From Girardinichthys multiradiatus (Eukaryota > Chordata > Actinopteri > Cyprinodontiformes > Goodeidae), in the NCBI RefSeq assembly GCF_021462225.1, contig NC_061801.1, forward strand, positions 10,908,125 through 10,972,124: a stretch of DNA of 64,000 nt, written 5' to 3'. A program made the position numbers and the translations under genes. Positions 51,201 to 59,829 of the stretch are shown here, one piece after another. The notes beneath the pieces were generated by a model, which did no database searches, was not told the origin of the DNA, and saw only the letters and a program-made list of their open reading frames with translations. Each line of letters starts with the position of its first letter. Positions within the stretch are counted from its first letter, which is position 1.

Positions 51201-51923
51201 GAAGAGGGAAGAACGGCTGTCTGCTATGAAGCCGTCATCCAGAACCAGTTATGGCTGCAAAAATCCACGAGCACACAAAGAAGATCAGCTCCGCTACCAA
51301 TAGTCAGTCTAAAACACGACTCAATCTGCTTATAAATATAGTTATTTTCTCCTCATTCCAAATAGTTTCTGAACTGTTCTGCTATGCTGGAGCCTCAATG
51401 CTCTTGCTTTGCTTCTCTGCTCGAGGCTTTTATGAACAGCCAGCCTTTAAAATGAGCACCGCTACGTTTAATGTCTGTCTGCTCGCTGCTAAAGAGCACA
51501 GTTAAAAGCAAAGGGAGAGTAACTATTTGTGGTTCATTTTGCTGAATTACAACAACACAGTACAGCTCGAAAACACCGCTTATGACCAGAGATTTCACAT
51601 ACACTACACGAGAGCGCATGCGCGCTTACTTCCAAAGCAGAACGGTTGCCAAGGAGATTGGTGCGTTCGAAAAGATGGAAACTGAAGATGAAGTTATGCA
51701 TCAGAAAATGGTTTATCATTGTTTTATACATGGCAGTTCTTTAACAATTGAAATATATATATAGATATTCTACATTGTCAAGTGATTCTAATTTCTGACT
51801 TATACAAACAGCATATTTACATTTTAATTATTTTGAGTTTGGACTTTGCTGGGAGAGAGAGGTCTTGAGGGGGCCACAGATGAGAGTAACAATTAACACA
51901 AACACACACACACACAAACACAC

Positions 51924-51979
<56 letters not shown>

Positions 51980-54900
51980 CCCAGTGCCTCCCCAACCTCC
52001 AGCTCCGCCCCTAAGTACCTGCAAGAATTTAAAACTACTTTCACCCCTGCCAATAGGACAACTCCTCCCTAACAAAAATGGAGCATACAGAAAGAGGGAT
52101 ATTTGACCATTCCTCGCTGCAAAGCCTTGGATCCACTCTTCTGCTCAGCCCACATGTTTTCTATAGGATTTAGGTCCGAGGACTAAGAAGTCAACAGACT
52201 AAGGTTCATTGTGTATCGGGTAAACCATTTCTACATTTATTTGGCTGTATGATTTGGATCATTAACCTGCTCAGAGACCCAATGATTACCCATGTTAAGT
52301 TTTCTTTCAGAGGCCACCTGACTTTTATGTTAAATGTTTTGGTACTTCAAAAGGGTCAGGGTGCCAAGCAATCTGACTAGGTTCCAAGGACCACAGCATC
52401 ACGCATCCGCCGACGTACCTAGCAATGGGGATGAGGCCCATTTCATAATGTCAAATGTTGTTTTAGGCCAATAGAAGACCTGGACAGATCTGACCAAATC
52501 ACACAGTTTTAGTTAAAGTCTCAGTAGAAATGAACAAAATCCACAAGATAAACTTGGGTCATCTCCCAGCCTAAATGGCAAGGAGCTAGGAAAAATGGGC
52601 CCTTTAAGTCACATCACATTTAAATCCCAGGGAAATGATAAGGCACAAACTGTTAAAGATGTTCTTAGACATTCAGATCAACTTAAAAATGTAAGTGTGA
52701 ACTTAAAAATATGCTAAGTTACATTTGTTTTAAAAGGACGCTAATAAGAATTATTTCCTACTGAAATTAAAAGTTGGATAATCACTGTAAGATAATGATC
52801 CTGCAATAAAAGACAACTTTCTGTGAAGGCTTTTCACACAACTGTACCAGGGGAGCCAATAACTGTAGAGGCTGCTGTATGTTAAGACAGATACATTTCA
52901 TTTTTTTTCATAGAAGTGGTGGTGCCGCAGGACTAAAGCGTGCAAACCATGTACGGAGGCTTAGTTCTTGTTGCAGGCTGTTGTGGGTTCGAGACCCGGC
53001 CCACTGATGTTTACTGCATGTCCTCCCCCCGTTCTCCACCCTATTTCCTGTCAGCTCGCTTTTAGAAAAATAGAAGCCACTAGTGTCTAAACAAATAAAA
53101 GAAAAAGAAATGTTTAAACTGGTGTTTGTCACAATTAAAACAAAACTTATGAAAAAAAACAAGTAATATGTTCGAAGTGTTTCTTGTACAGTCACCAGAA
53201 GTTATTCGCAACCCTTTACTTCTTCCACGTATTGTTAGATTTAATCTGAAACCAGTTTGAGTATAGTTTAAAACAAAAAATAAAACAAACACTACCCCCA
53301 AATAACAAGAAAGAATGTTTTCTAAAGAAAATTGAGACTTTATAAAAACATAAATGTTATCAGACTCAATATTGATCACAGATGATTTCCACTGACTATC
53401 TTTGAGATGCTTCTAACCAAATTATTTGTGAGTAATCTGGTTAGAAGGGTCCTGATCAGAGAGGTAATCCAAGAACCTAATAGTCGGTAAGACACAACTC
53501 CAGTGTACCTCTGCTTGTTGAGGTAGCAGAACCATTCAGAAGGCCAACCACTGCTACTGGACTCCACCAATCAGGCCTTTAGCGCACAAGGCAGCCCTCT
53601 CTAATGTTGCCAAAAAGCACCTTAGAATCTCTAAGGAGCAGGAGAAGCTAAATTCTTTGGTCTGATAAAACCAAAATAGAAGCTTTTAAGCCTGAACTCC
53701 AAGTGTTAAGTCTAAAGAAAAACAGGCACAACTCATCATCTAGCTAACATAATTTTTTATGTGGAGCATAGTGGTGGCAGCATCGTGCTGTGGAGATCTC
53801 TTTCTGCAGAACTGATTGAAAGATCACCATAGAGTGTAAGATGACAGCAGCCATATAGTGTGAGATTGTTACAGAAAACTTGCTCCAGATTGCTCTGGCC
53901 TCAGAGGAAAAAATTACAGTTCATCTTCTAAAATGAAAACGACAAGATGCACACAGACAAGATAATAAAGCAGTTACTTCAGCAGCAGTTCGTGAAAGTC
54001 CTCGAAGGGTCTAACCAGGACCAAGGCTTAAATCAACTTGAACGTCTCAGGAAAGATCTAAATATCGCTGTCATCTGACCGTGCCCATACAACCAGCCTG
54101 AGCTTTAGAAGATTTGGAGCAAAGAATAGTAAAAGACACACCCAGACACACTTGCGGATGTTATTGCAGCCAAAGATGCTTAAACAAAATCTATGAAACC
54201 ACGTGTCTGAAAAGGTTTGTACCTACTTAAGTTGAAATGTTTACATTTGTTTTTTTATATATATTTTGATATTTTGTGGCACTAGTGGCATTTATTTATT
54301 CAAAATAGAAAGACAGGAAGTGGGGTGGAAAGAGGGGGAAGACGTCCAGCTGAGGTCTACGGATCGGGGCTCAAACCCAGGATGGCAGCATCAAGGACTG
54401 AGGGTTGTGCTCTCTGCCACTACGCCACACACTGTGGCTGATGATCATACTCTTTTCATAAATTTACAGAAATGTCTGGAAAACATTTATATTTTGTCAT
54501 TTTTCATCATTTTGTGTAGATGTTTTAAAGACTAGGCTATATTTAAATTGTTAATACGTCTGTAACTTAGAAGCAAACCTTTGAAAAGGGAATATTTTCT
54601 GGTCGCACTGTGAATTGAATAAAAAAGATAAGGTCAAGTACACACGTCCTGGTTGTTTCTTCAAATTTAATCAATTTGTGTGACAGGACTTCTGTTCTTC
54701 TACTCTAAGGAAATAAATTGAATATATGATGCTAAGCATAAAGTTTAAAGCAAAAGCACTGATGGTCAAAATGATAGTTCGCAGAGTCACTGCACTGAAA
54801 AAAATGGACACTGACCAAGAGAAAATCTCCAAAACCTGCATGCCACGGTGGTAGTTGATAATTCCTGCAAACACCTTATCATATTAGTGATGCATCACTG

Positions 54901-57900
54901 TCTCATACCAACCTTGTCAATGTTTAGCAGGGGGAAAAGGTCTTGAACTTTCTCTGGTCCAATGAGGTACTGCGGCGTCACGTGCCAGTGCGTACGAGTC
55001 ATCTGGTACTTCATTTCATCCACACGAGCTGCCGTAGAAGCAATTCGGATGCTGCCGGGCTGGTGAAAGCCCACAGCCTGCACAGAGAGATGGTATAAAA
55101 GACACGCAAACACATCGTTTAAAAATGAAAGATTAAAAAAAAGCTGAGGCGTGTTACCTGTCCAGTTTCTGCCTCGAGGCTCTCATATAGTTTGATGCTG
55201 TCAAAGTGGACTTTCTTCAGGTTGATGCCTGGATGGTAATAGGTTGTCAGACCCGCCTGAAATACAAACACAAAAACCATCAAGATTTATAGGAAAATGC
55301 AACCCTGTATAGAAAATGTCTATAACTAAATTATTCAGCTTACTGATCAATTTAATATAGGTTTTAGGCCCATGGTTCTCAAAATGCTGTGCAAACATCA
55401 ACAGTGGTACTTTAGCTGTCCTTGGAGGTACATTACATTGTGTAATTTGACAATATAAATCTGAGCAAGACAAGATCATTTGTGGGGTTCGTCAGGGCTC
55501 TAGTCTTGGACCACATTTATTCAATATCTAAGTTGCTGTTGGGTGCTTAGTGTGCGTGCATGATTATCTGTCCTGTGTCTCTGTTTACCCAGTAATGGAC
55601 TGGCACTGTACTAGGTGTGCCCCACCTCTCACCCTCTCACCAGTGGACATAGGCACGAGTCCGCCTGTGAACCTTTGAGAAGTAAGAGGCTAAAGAAAAA
55701 GGATGTATGCATCTCTATGCTCCACATAGCTCAGACTATGGTCTACTACAACACCTGTTACCATATGTATGGTGATCACACAAATCTCCTCCAGGTAATG
55801 CAGAAAAGACAGAAGTCATTGCTTTATGTCTCAAAAGTACAAGATTAGAGATTCTCAACCAGACTTAACACTGTCATTGACGCTGTCATTATGTCAGACC
55901 TAAAATTGAATGTCTACATAAAGTCTATCACAAAATCCATCTTAATTACATAGTCAGAATAAAGGGTTTTCGGAAAGAACGGGACACAGAAAAGTACAAC
56001 ATGCTTTTATATTTAGTAGGTTATATTATTGTAAAGATGTGTCAGCTGTTGCTCATTCAAAATGCTGCTGCCAAAGTCCTGAGCAACACCAGGTAAATGG
56101 ATCACATTACATCTGTTGATAAATTCAATTTGATTTAATTCAGTTCCAATTCATCTCAAGGCACTTAACAAAGTCAATTAATTCGAATCATACAGATTTC
56201 AAGTCAGGTACATACATTGCAATTAATCCTAATTAGCGAACAGTGCAGACAGATTCAGTTTATTATTCAAATTGGTTAAAAAGTTTTTCTATCTAAGGAA
56301 ACCCAGGAGATTGCATCCAGTCAGTGACTTGAAGCATTCACTCCTCCTGGATGAGCATGTAGAGACAGTGGACAGTCGCTTGCATTTACTTTTTAGCAAT
56401 CCCTCATACTGAGCATGCTTGTGCATCACTGCATTATTTACACTCTCAACTGATTTATAATGAAATACTCTGAATATACAAGGTATTCTGATTTTAATCT
56501 AAGAATATCACATATCTAAGAGGTCAACTCTATTAATGCAAAAGCCACAAAACATGTGTTTAACTGGACAAACAACTGTCACCTAATAATAATAGACCAG
56601 AATCAAAAATCCCTATTAGGTGGGTAACTGAAGTAAGTTTTGAATCCAGCACGTCACAGATGTGTCCAGCTACAGTCAGCCGCTCCTCGAGGAGTAACAC
56701 AAACTCTTAAAGTGGCTTTGCTTCACCATCCTCTCAAGGCTTCGGCTATCCCCATTTTTGTGCAACTTTTTGGTACGGCGCATTTGCCTTCCACTTAGCT
56801 TTCCAATAATATCCTTGAGTACAGCAGAACAGCTGCCTTCTTTGGGAATGATGTGGCCTACCCTCCTGTTGGAGGTAGTCAATTACTGTCTGTTGGACAA
56901 CTGTCTGGTCAGCAGTCTTTCCAATGATTGTGTAGGCCATTACATAACATTTTTTCATGAAGGAGAATTCCAATTGGTCTAATATTGTAATAGTCCAAAT
57001 TTCTGAGAATCAGAATTGGGCTTTTAATTAGCCAAAATCAATAATCATCAAAATTAACTAAAATAAACACTGCAAATGTATCACTCAATGTGTCATATAC
57101 CTGTATAGCATAGAAGTTTCACATTTAAAATTAATAACAAAAATAAATATGTTTTTCCATGATATTCGAATTTTTGGATATATGTCTGTCCACCAAGTTA
57201 CAAAGAGGAAAGCTTGTAAATGAATATGGGTGCAGTGGTAGATCTTAAGTGGGTCAGGAGCTCAAATGCCCTGAAAATGTATAGCATGGCAGCTGTTTGG
57301 TGGGAATGTTGTAACTGCAGAATCACATCAAGAGCAACTGCTGACGCTCACTTTAGCAGGCTGTCGAGGAAGAACGACCAACATCTTCAGTTTTCCAGCA
57401 GCCTTAAATAAAAGATAAGCAATGCACTGAGGGAATAATTTACCAATATAAACCTATTTGCCTGAATTACTACATTTATAATAATCAAGTTATTTTGTGC
57501 CTAATTAAGGAGCTGATGCCATAATTGTAACCTTTGAAACATTAAGATGCGAGTTCCCAGATTTGTTTTCATTTCATTTAGAATTATTTTGAAAGTAAAG
57601 GTAATGATATAGCTGCAAAACAACACTGATATGGTTCTTTGCTACATAAATGTTAAAAAATATAAGAGGTGATGCAGAGCCGGCTAAAGGCATAACAGAA
57701 TGAAATACCTGATTTGGGCACCAAACCAACAAGGGGCCCCCAAGAGCAGCAGAATTGTCACAAAAGTCACGTTTACAAATGTGAATTTTTTTGTACATTA
57801 CAATCACTACGAAAATGCAAAAACAACATTTGTTATGCATATTTTCAATATTGTCAGTGAATTAGCATTGTCAGACTGTAAAGACATTCTGCTGAATAAA

Positions 57901-59094
57901 ATATTTTGGTGTGGAATAGGTTTTAACCTTTTAACCATTATCATGGCTGTTTTTACTCCACTTTTCTATGTGATACAATCCCCCTAAACTGCTGAAAAAA
58001 AGAATAAACTTCTTAAAACTACATCAGCATCAGAAAAAAATTGTATTGTCTTTTGAAATTAGCAGTATTAATTCTTTAAAGGTCTAGATAGAAGTCTTAT
58101 CATTTTTCAAGGCAAGTGCTAACTTCTGGATGTCTAAAGCCAAAACAACATTTTCTTTAGAAATATAAAATTTTTGATTTTTTTAAACACTTTTGCTCAC
58201 TTTATCCCAAGTCCTATCAAAAATGTATATCGGTTCAAGTGAATGTCATTCAAGCAACACACATTTGGTTATTGTGTGGCTAATCGTTTCCTTCAGGTAG
58301 TAAACTGTTCTAATTATTATGTTAGACCCATAACATGCATCAAGATTTGAACATATATGATATAAGAGGAAATATTGGTTGTGCTGTGGTGCCTGATGGT
58401 AGTTGGGGAGGCCCCATAAAACCTTGGGGGGTCCAAGGTTTTATGGGGCCTCCCCAACTACCATAAAACCTTGGACCCCATAAAACCTTGGACAGGCCTT
58501 GTTTTGACAATATATGCAACTCATATGATAATTACAAGCCATCTGAGCTGTCACATTCCTGAATTTGGTGGTTATACTAAGGATGAATAATTTGGGACTA
58601 AGAGTAGACATACAGCGTGCCAGGTGGAGCCAGCCGTCAGCTCAGACTTCTCCAGCAGTACCACATTCTTCATGCCACCTTTGGCCAGGTGATACGCCAG
58701 ACTGACCCCCACGCATCCTCCTCCAATGATGACAGTGTCAGCAGTGTCCTTCCAGCGCTTTCTCAAAACTGAAGAGGCATCACTGCAAAGTGCAGGGAGA
58801 GTGTTGGTGAATGGACACAGCAGCATGCATGGATTGCGTGGACTGGTCAGTTGTGCAACGCTGCAAAGTTTTTATATGCAATCTACACTTTCATTACTAT
58901 GAAATAAGCAAAGTACTTCAGGTTTGATTTAAGGTTTAGGCCAAATAATCCAGAAACACGGATCCGTCTCACCCTTCTTCTGCATGTTTACTTGGGGTGC
59001 AGCTGATGGTCCTCAGGGGGAGCCGTGAAATCCCTCCACATGCGGTGAAGTCTTTGCGCAGCTGAATGCTAATGAGGTTTAATATTCGAGACAT
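36003..59094 (-). CDS. dmgdh: Dimethylglycine dehydrogenase, mitochondrial, 16 coding exons, complete
   Basis: Oxidises dimethylglycine to sarcosine in the mitochondrial matrix (choline degradation). It passes electrons to ETF and one-carbon units to tetrahydrofolate. Segments: 59094-58973, 58782-58614, 55256-55158, 55077-54913, 51020-50816, 44246-43998, 43874-43676, 42228-42059, 41982-41829, 41124-40959, 40837-40707, 39015-38798, 37944-37787, 36567-36508, 36418-36284, 36209-36003. They give 868 codons plus stop without an internal stop; human has 866. A Ser/Arg/Leu-rich presequence covers about residues 1-45. The FAD-binding G-G-G-C-V-G is at 61-66, and the His that carries covalent FAD is H96 in S-T-W-H-A. 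H114 equals human His109, the site of the known deficiency variant. The FAD oxidoreductase part runs to about 480, followed by the folate-binding GCV_T-type domains to the end. The open frame continues upstream of the chosen Met, so a longer N-terminus cannot be excluded. Confidence 0.97.
36284..36418 (-). CDS. dmgdh: dmgdh exon 15
   Basis: Encodes residues 756-800, including P-A-D-F-I-G-K and T-D-D-V-D-P-E-G-N. 45 codons, phase 0 at both ends. The flanking introns are only 89 and 74 bases. Confidence 0.96.
36508..36567 (-). CDS. dmgdh: dmgdh exon 14 (60 bases)
   Basis: Encodes residues 736-755, beginning [11 protein letters not shown]. Exactly 20 codons, phase 0 at both ends. The acceptor is TTATTTCAG and the donor GTAACT. 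Confidence 0.96.
36622..37008. mobile_element. Short Tc1-type MITE remnant
   Basis: A left end CAGTGTCTTGCAAAGGTATTC after a TA, and a reversed, eroded matching end near 37008. It is about 390 bases and non-coding. In dmgdh intron 13, very close to exon 14. Confidence 0.6.
37787..37944 (-). CDS. dmgdh: dmgdh exon 13
   Basis: Encodes residues 683-735. It contains G-E-L-G-W-E-L-Y, the folate-domain motif of the glycine-cleavage T-protein superfamily, and G-I-D-N-F-G-T-Y-A. It ends in phase 0 with donor GTACGC. Confidence 0.97.
38130..38515. repeat. Polypurine tract (G/A-rich, about 390 bp)
   Basis: The plus strand is almost all G and A with GGAA/GAAG units. The transcript strand is therefore a long polypyrimidine run. 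It lies within dmgdh intron 12. Long minus-strand frames across it are low-complexity artefacts. Confidence 0.9.
38798..39015 (-). CDS. dmgdh: dmgdh exon 12
   Basis: Encodes residues 610-682 plus one base. It contains [14 protein letters not shown] and A-I-R-I-S-Y-T. The first third was recovered by phase from exon 11. The acceptor is TTGACTCAG and the donor GTAAAG. Confidence 0.96.
39548..40130. repeat. Degenerate tandem repeat, unit about 100-160 bp
   Basis: At least three diverged copies share a CCCCACCTGTTGCTG block, then a TTGCTTACAGCAAA-like block, then TTTGACTGTTTGGAAAT-like, starting near 39672, 39885 and 39985. A fourth partial copy may start at 39548. In dmgdh intron 11. Confidence 0.6.
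40707..40837 (-). CDS. dmgdh: dmgdh exon 11
   Basis: Encodes residues 567-609 plus two bases. It contains N-I-S-H-M-L-T-P and [10 protein letters not shown] of the GCV_T fold. The acceptor is TTTCAG and the donor GTGAGA. Confidence 0.96.
40959..41124 (-). CDS. dmgdh: dmgdh exon 10
   Basis: Encodes residues 511-566, the start of the folate-binding domain. It contains [14 protein letters not shown] and H-L-F-A-N. The correct frame is not the longest open frame here. It was set by the phase from exon 9. A telomere-like tract ends about 35 bases before the acceptor. Confidence 0.95.
41159..41209. repeat. Short interstitial telomere-like tract
   Basis: Several TTAGGG units with single-base variants over about 50 bases, including two adjacent exact units. 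It lies about 35 bases upstream of the dmgdh exon 10 acceptor, where the transcript reads CCCTAA repeats. Confidence 0.85.
41829..41982 (-). CDS. dmgdh: dmgdh exon 9
   Basis: Encodes residues 460-510 plus two bases, linking the oxidoreductase and folate-binding halves. It contains [11 protein letters not shown] and W-E-Q-P-H-W-F. The acceptor is TTTTTCCAG and the donor GTATGA. Confidence 0.96.
42059..42228 (-). CDS. dmgdh: dmgdh exon 8
   Basis: Encodes residues 403-459 plus one base. It contains [12 protein letters not shown], the end of the FAD domain, and A-R-E-S-Y-G-F-N-N. The donor is GTAAGT; intron 8 is 76 bases. Confidence 0.96.
42297..43615 (+). mobile_element. Decayed Tc1-like element with a TTTACATACACT-type end
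   Basis: The left end contains GAAGTTTACATACACT, the terminal type shared by Sleeping-Beauty-like Tc1 elements. A weak reversed counterpart lies near 43550-43575. The interior is full of stops with faint similarity to a transposon consensus. In dmgdh intron 7. Confidence 0.55.
43676..43874 (-). CDS. dmgdh: dmgdh exon 7
   Basis: Encodes residues 337-402 plus two bases. It contains [12 protein letters not shown] and the G-P-I-T-Y-T-P-D block of the oxidoreductase domain. The donor is GTGCGC. Confidence 0.96.
43998..44246 (-). CDS. dmgdh: dmgdh exon 6
   Basis: Encodes residues 254-336 and one base. It starts [10 protein letters not shown] and includes H-Q-Y-V-V-T and R-D-L-E-G-S-Y-Y. Its acceptor is the less common AAG type (TTTTAAG); no better AG fits the phase. 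The donor is GTCTGT. Confidence 0.94.
44247..48949. other. dmgdh intron 5, distal part, nothing recognised
   Basis: About 4.7 kb of intron without an exon of either gene and without a repeat I can name. Short frames such as 46779-46985 lack any motif. Confidence 0.5.
48950..50510 (-). mobile_element. Old Tc1-like element split by a hAT insertion
   Basis: The left part (48950-49089) has the CACATTTTGTCAC-type terminal region. After the inserted hAT, 49529-50100 carries minus-strand remnants of the catalytic and N-terminal transposase regions. 50395-50510 has the opposite terminal region (ATTATGCACAACTTTGTGTTG). In dmgdh intron 5. Confidence 0.7.
49090..49528. mobile_element. hAT-type short element (439 bp) nested in a Tc1 relic
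   Basis: Flanked by GCCTCAAC (49082-49089) and GCCTCGAC (49529-49536), an 8-base duplication with one mismatch. The ends are CAGGGCTGCAGGATAT and, reversed, TAGAGCTGCACAATAT. It interrupts the older Tc1-like relic at 48950-50510. In dmgdh intron 5. Confidence 0.85.
50816..51020 (-). CDS. dmgdh: dmgdh exon 5
   Basis: Encodes residues 186-253 and one base of G254. It contains [12 protein letters not shown] and the second FAD-domain segment. The acceptor TTTTAG lies about 100 bases from the hAT element in intron 4. Confidence 0.97.
51127..52049. mobile_element. hAT-type element (923 bp)
   Basis: Perfect 8-base duplication CCAATAGG at 51119-51126 and 52050-52057. The terminal repeats are CAGAGGTGAAAGT and, reversed, CAGGGGTGAAAGTAG. 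It contains a compound microsatellite near its right end and no transposase. It lies about 100 bases upstream of dmgdh exon 5. Confidence 0.87.
51895..51976. repeat. Compound (CA)n/(TA)n microsatellite
   Basis: Interrupted CA repeats run directly into about 25 TA units. It lies inside the hAT element 51127-52049. Confidence 0.95.
52085..52520 (-). mobile_element. Tc1-like transposase relic
   Basis: The minus strand keeps an eroded Tc1 catalytic core (the region around the first two catalytic residues), with many stops. In dmgdh intron 4, adjacent to the hAT element 51127-52049. Confidence 0.5.
52915..53098 (+). mobile_element. tRNA-derived SINE
   Basis: tRNA-like head with box B GGTTCGAGACC at 52986-52996, then TTTCCTGTC and a GCCACTAGTG tail ending in an AAATAAA-rich stretch. 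In dmgdh intron 4. Confidence 0.78.
53390..54210 (+). mobile_element. Tc1-like transposase relic
   Basis: The plus strand retains the motif for a G-G-S-I-V-L-W block near 53770-53800, and other stretches typical of a Tc1 family, with deletions and stops. In dmgdh intron 4, just left of the SINE 54268-54437. Confidence 0.55.
54268..54437 (-). mobile_element. tRNA-derived SINE
   Basis: On the minus strand it has a box-A-like GGCGTAGTGGCAGAG, box B GGTTTGAGCCC (54367-54377), the block CCACTTCCTGTC and a GCCACTAGTGCC tail. Same family as 52915-53098 in opposite orientation, 1.2 kb away in the same intron. Confidence 0.78.
54913..55077 (-). CDS. dmgdh: dmgdh exon 4
   Basis: Encodes residues 131-185, including G-F-H-Q-P-G-S-I-R and Y-Q-M-T-R-T. 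Phase 0 at both ends, 55 codons. Only 80 bases of intron separate it from exon 3. Confidence 0.97.
55158..55256 (-). CDS. dmgdh: dmgdh exon 3
   Basis: Encodes residues 98-130, beginning [10 protein letters not shown] and ending E-T-G-Q. It includes H114, the counterpart of human His109. It is 99 bases, phase 0 at both ends, with acceptor GTATTTCAG. Confidence 0.96.
55470..56130 (+). mobile_element. Heavily decayed LINE (L2-like) reverse transcriptase
   Basis: The plus strand reads [15 protein letters not shown], equivalent to the G-V-P-Q-G-S-I-L-G-P block. About 500 bases later it reads [10 protein letters not shown]. Stops and deletions lie between. In dmgdh intron 2, antisense to the gene. 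Confidence 0.7.
56150..56440. repeat. Common fish interspersed repeat fragment
   Basis: Contains the blocks CAAGGCACTTAACAAAGTC and CAATCCCTCATACTGAGCA, which I recognise from repeats seen across many teleost genomes. The class is not assigned. It directly follows the L2-like fragment and may be its 3' region. Confidence 0.45.
56650..57185 (-). mobile_element. 5' half of a Tc1-like element
   Basis: On the minus strand a start [11 protein letters not shown] is followed in another frame by [12 protein letters not shown] and S-L-E-R-M-V-K-Q. These match the helix-turn-helix half of the DD34E transposases elsewhere in the window. The terminal repeat region lies at about 57000-57185. The catalytic half is absent. 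Confidence 0.7.
58396..58464. repeat. Perfect 32-base inverted repeat with 5-base loop
   Basis: The left arm 58396-58427 and right arm 58433-58464 are exact reverse complements around GGGGT. The inner part of the arm (CCATAAAACCTTGG) recurs directly at 58461-58474 and 58478-58491. In dmgdh intron 2, about 150 bases downstream of exon 2. Confidence 0.95.
58614..58782 (-). CDS. dmgdh: dmgdh exon 2: FAD-binding fold and flavinylated His
   Basis: Encodes residues 41-97. It contains V-I-I-G-G-G-C-V-G, the dinucleotide-binding loop, and ends just after W95-H96-A97, where H96 is the covalent FAD site of the family. The acceptor is CTTTGCAG and the donor GTATGT. Confidence 0.97.
58973..59094 (-). 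CDS. dmgdh: dmgdh exon 1: mitochondrial presequence
   Basis: Encodes residues 1-40 and two bases of G41. It is rich in Arg, Ser and Leu and has few acids, as expected for a matrix-targeting peptide. The start codon has G at -3. The donor is GTGAGA. The frame stays open upstream to about 59346, but that stretch does not resemble the family. Confidence 0.9.
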
Positions 59095-59221
59095 AGCTGC
59101 GCTGACAGAATGACAGAAAACTAACGAAGCTCCAAGCACAGGCAGCCCCCCCTCTGTTTGGACCCCCGCAATGTCCTGTGTAGTTACAAAAAATCCCACT
59201 TTTGCGCTGACAGGCGGTTTG

Positions 59222-59229
59222 CCCCGCCC
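59222..59229 (-). promoter_or_regulatory. GC box upstream of dmgdh
   Basis: GGGCGGGG on the gene strand, about 130 bases upstream of the dmgdh start codon. A second GC box lies near 59563-59571 and a CCAATCAG near 59589. No TATA box stands out. These are candidate proximal promoter elements only. Confidence 0.35.
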
Positions 59230-59639
59230 ACAGGCAGAAAACTTAGATAGGAGGAAGGTTGACCCGGAGTTAACTCTTGGTCCGCCGAAGGGTCCAGATG
59301 TAGCTAATAAAAAAAAAAATGGAGAAAATGTGAAGAAAATAAGCACGAAGAACTTTTAATCTTTGGAAGGAGCTGCACCTTTTTAACTTTGTATTTAAAA
59401 ATAGAATATCCTCTGCGTTGGGATCTGTGCACATTAACTGTCTACCTAATATAGTTTCTACATTGTTTGCACATATGTAGTATAAAGTTTTGGCAAACAA
59501 ATACGAGGCAGATTGTGAGTTTCCTTTATGCAAATCTTGTGTATTTATTATGGGGGGAGCGGTGGGGCGGGGTCAACCTACTATTGAGCCAATCAGAGGT
59601 TGACTTGTTGGTGCGCTTTGGATGAATGTCCTGGTCCAT

Positions 59640-59827
59640 TTGGGAGAGGGACGAGGGCTACAAGCATAAACCTGCACACATTCGTACACCAATATGCAGA
59701 ATGGTAGGCCACTTAGGGCTAAGTGCCTTGCCCAAGGACACAGCAAGCAGCAAGAGGAGGCTGGAATCAAACTGTCAACTTTCTGTTAGCAAGATGACTA
59801 CTCTTTATACTCAGCCACAGTTGCCCC
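59640..59827 (-). mobile_element. SINE-like repeat upstream of dmgdh
   Basis: On the minus strand it begins GGGGCAACTGTGGCTGAG and has a decayed box B (GTTTGATTCC). It also carries the core GTGTCCTTGGGCAAGGCAC found in widespread fish tRNA-derived SINEs. Not a functional tRNA, since the cloverleaf cannot be completed. Confidence 0.6.
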
Positions 59828-59829
59828 AG

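Noticed and set aside
52986..52996. Box B of a possible tRNA gene
   Set aside because: No cloverleaf can be closed and the sequence continues into a SINE body and tail shared with two other copies.
58396..58491. Short repeats as a CRISPR array
   Set aside because: The repeats form a palindrome with two extra direct copies and no regular spacers, in a vertebrate intron.
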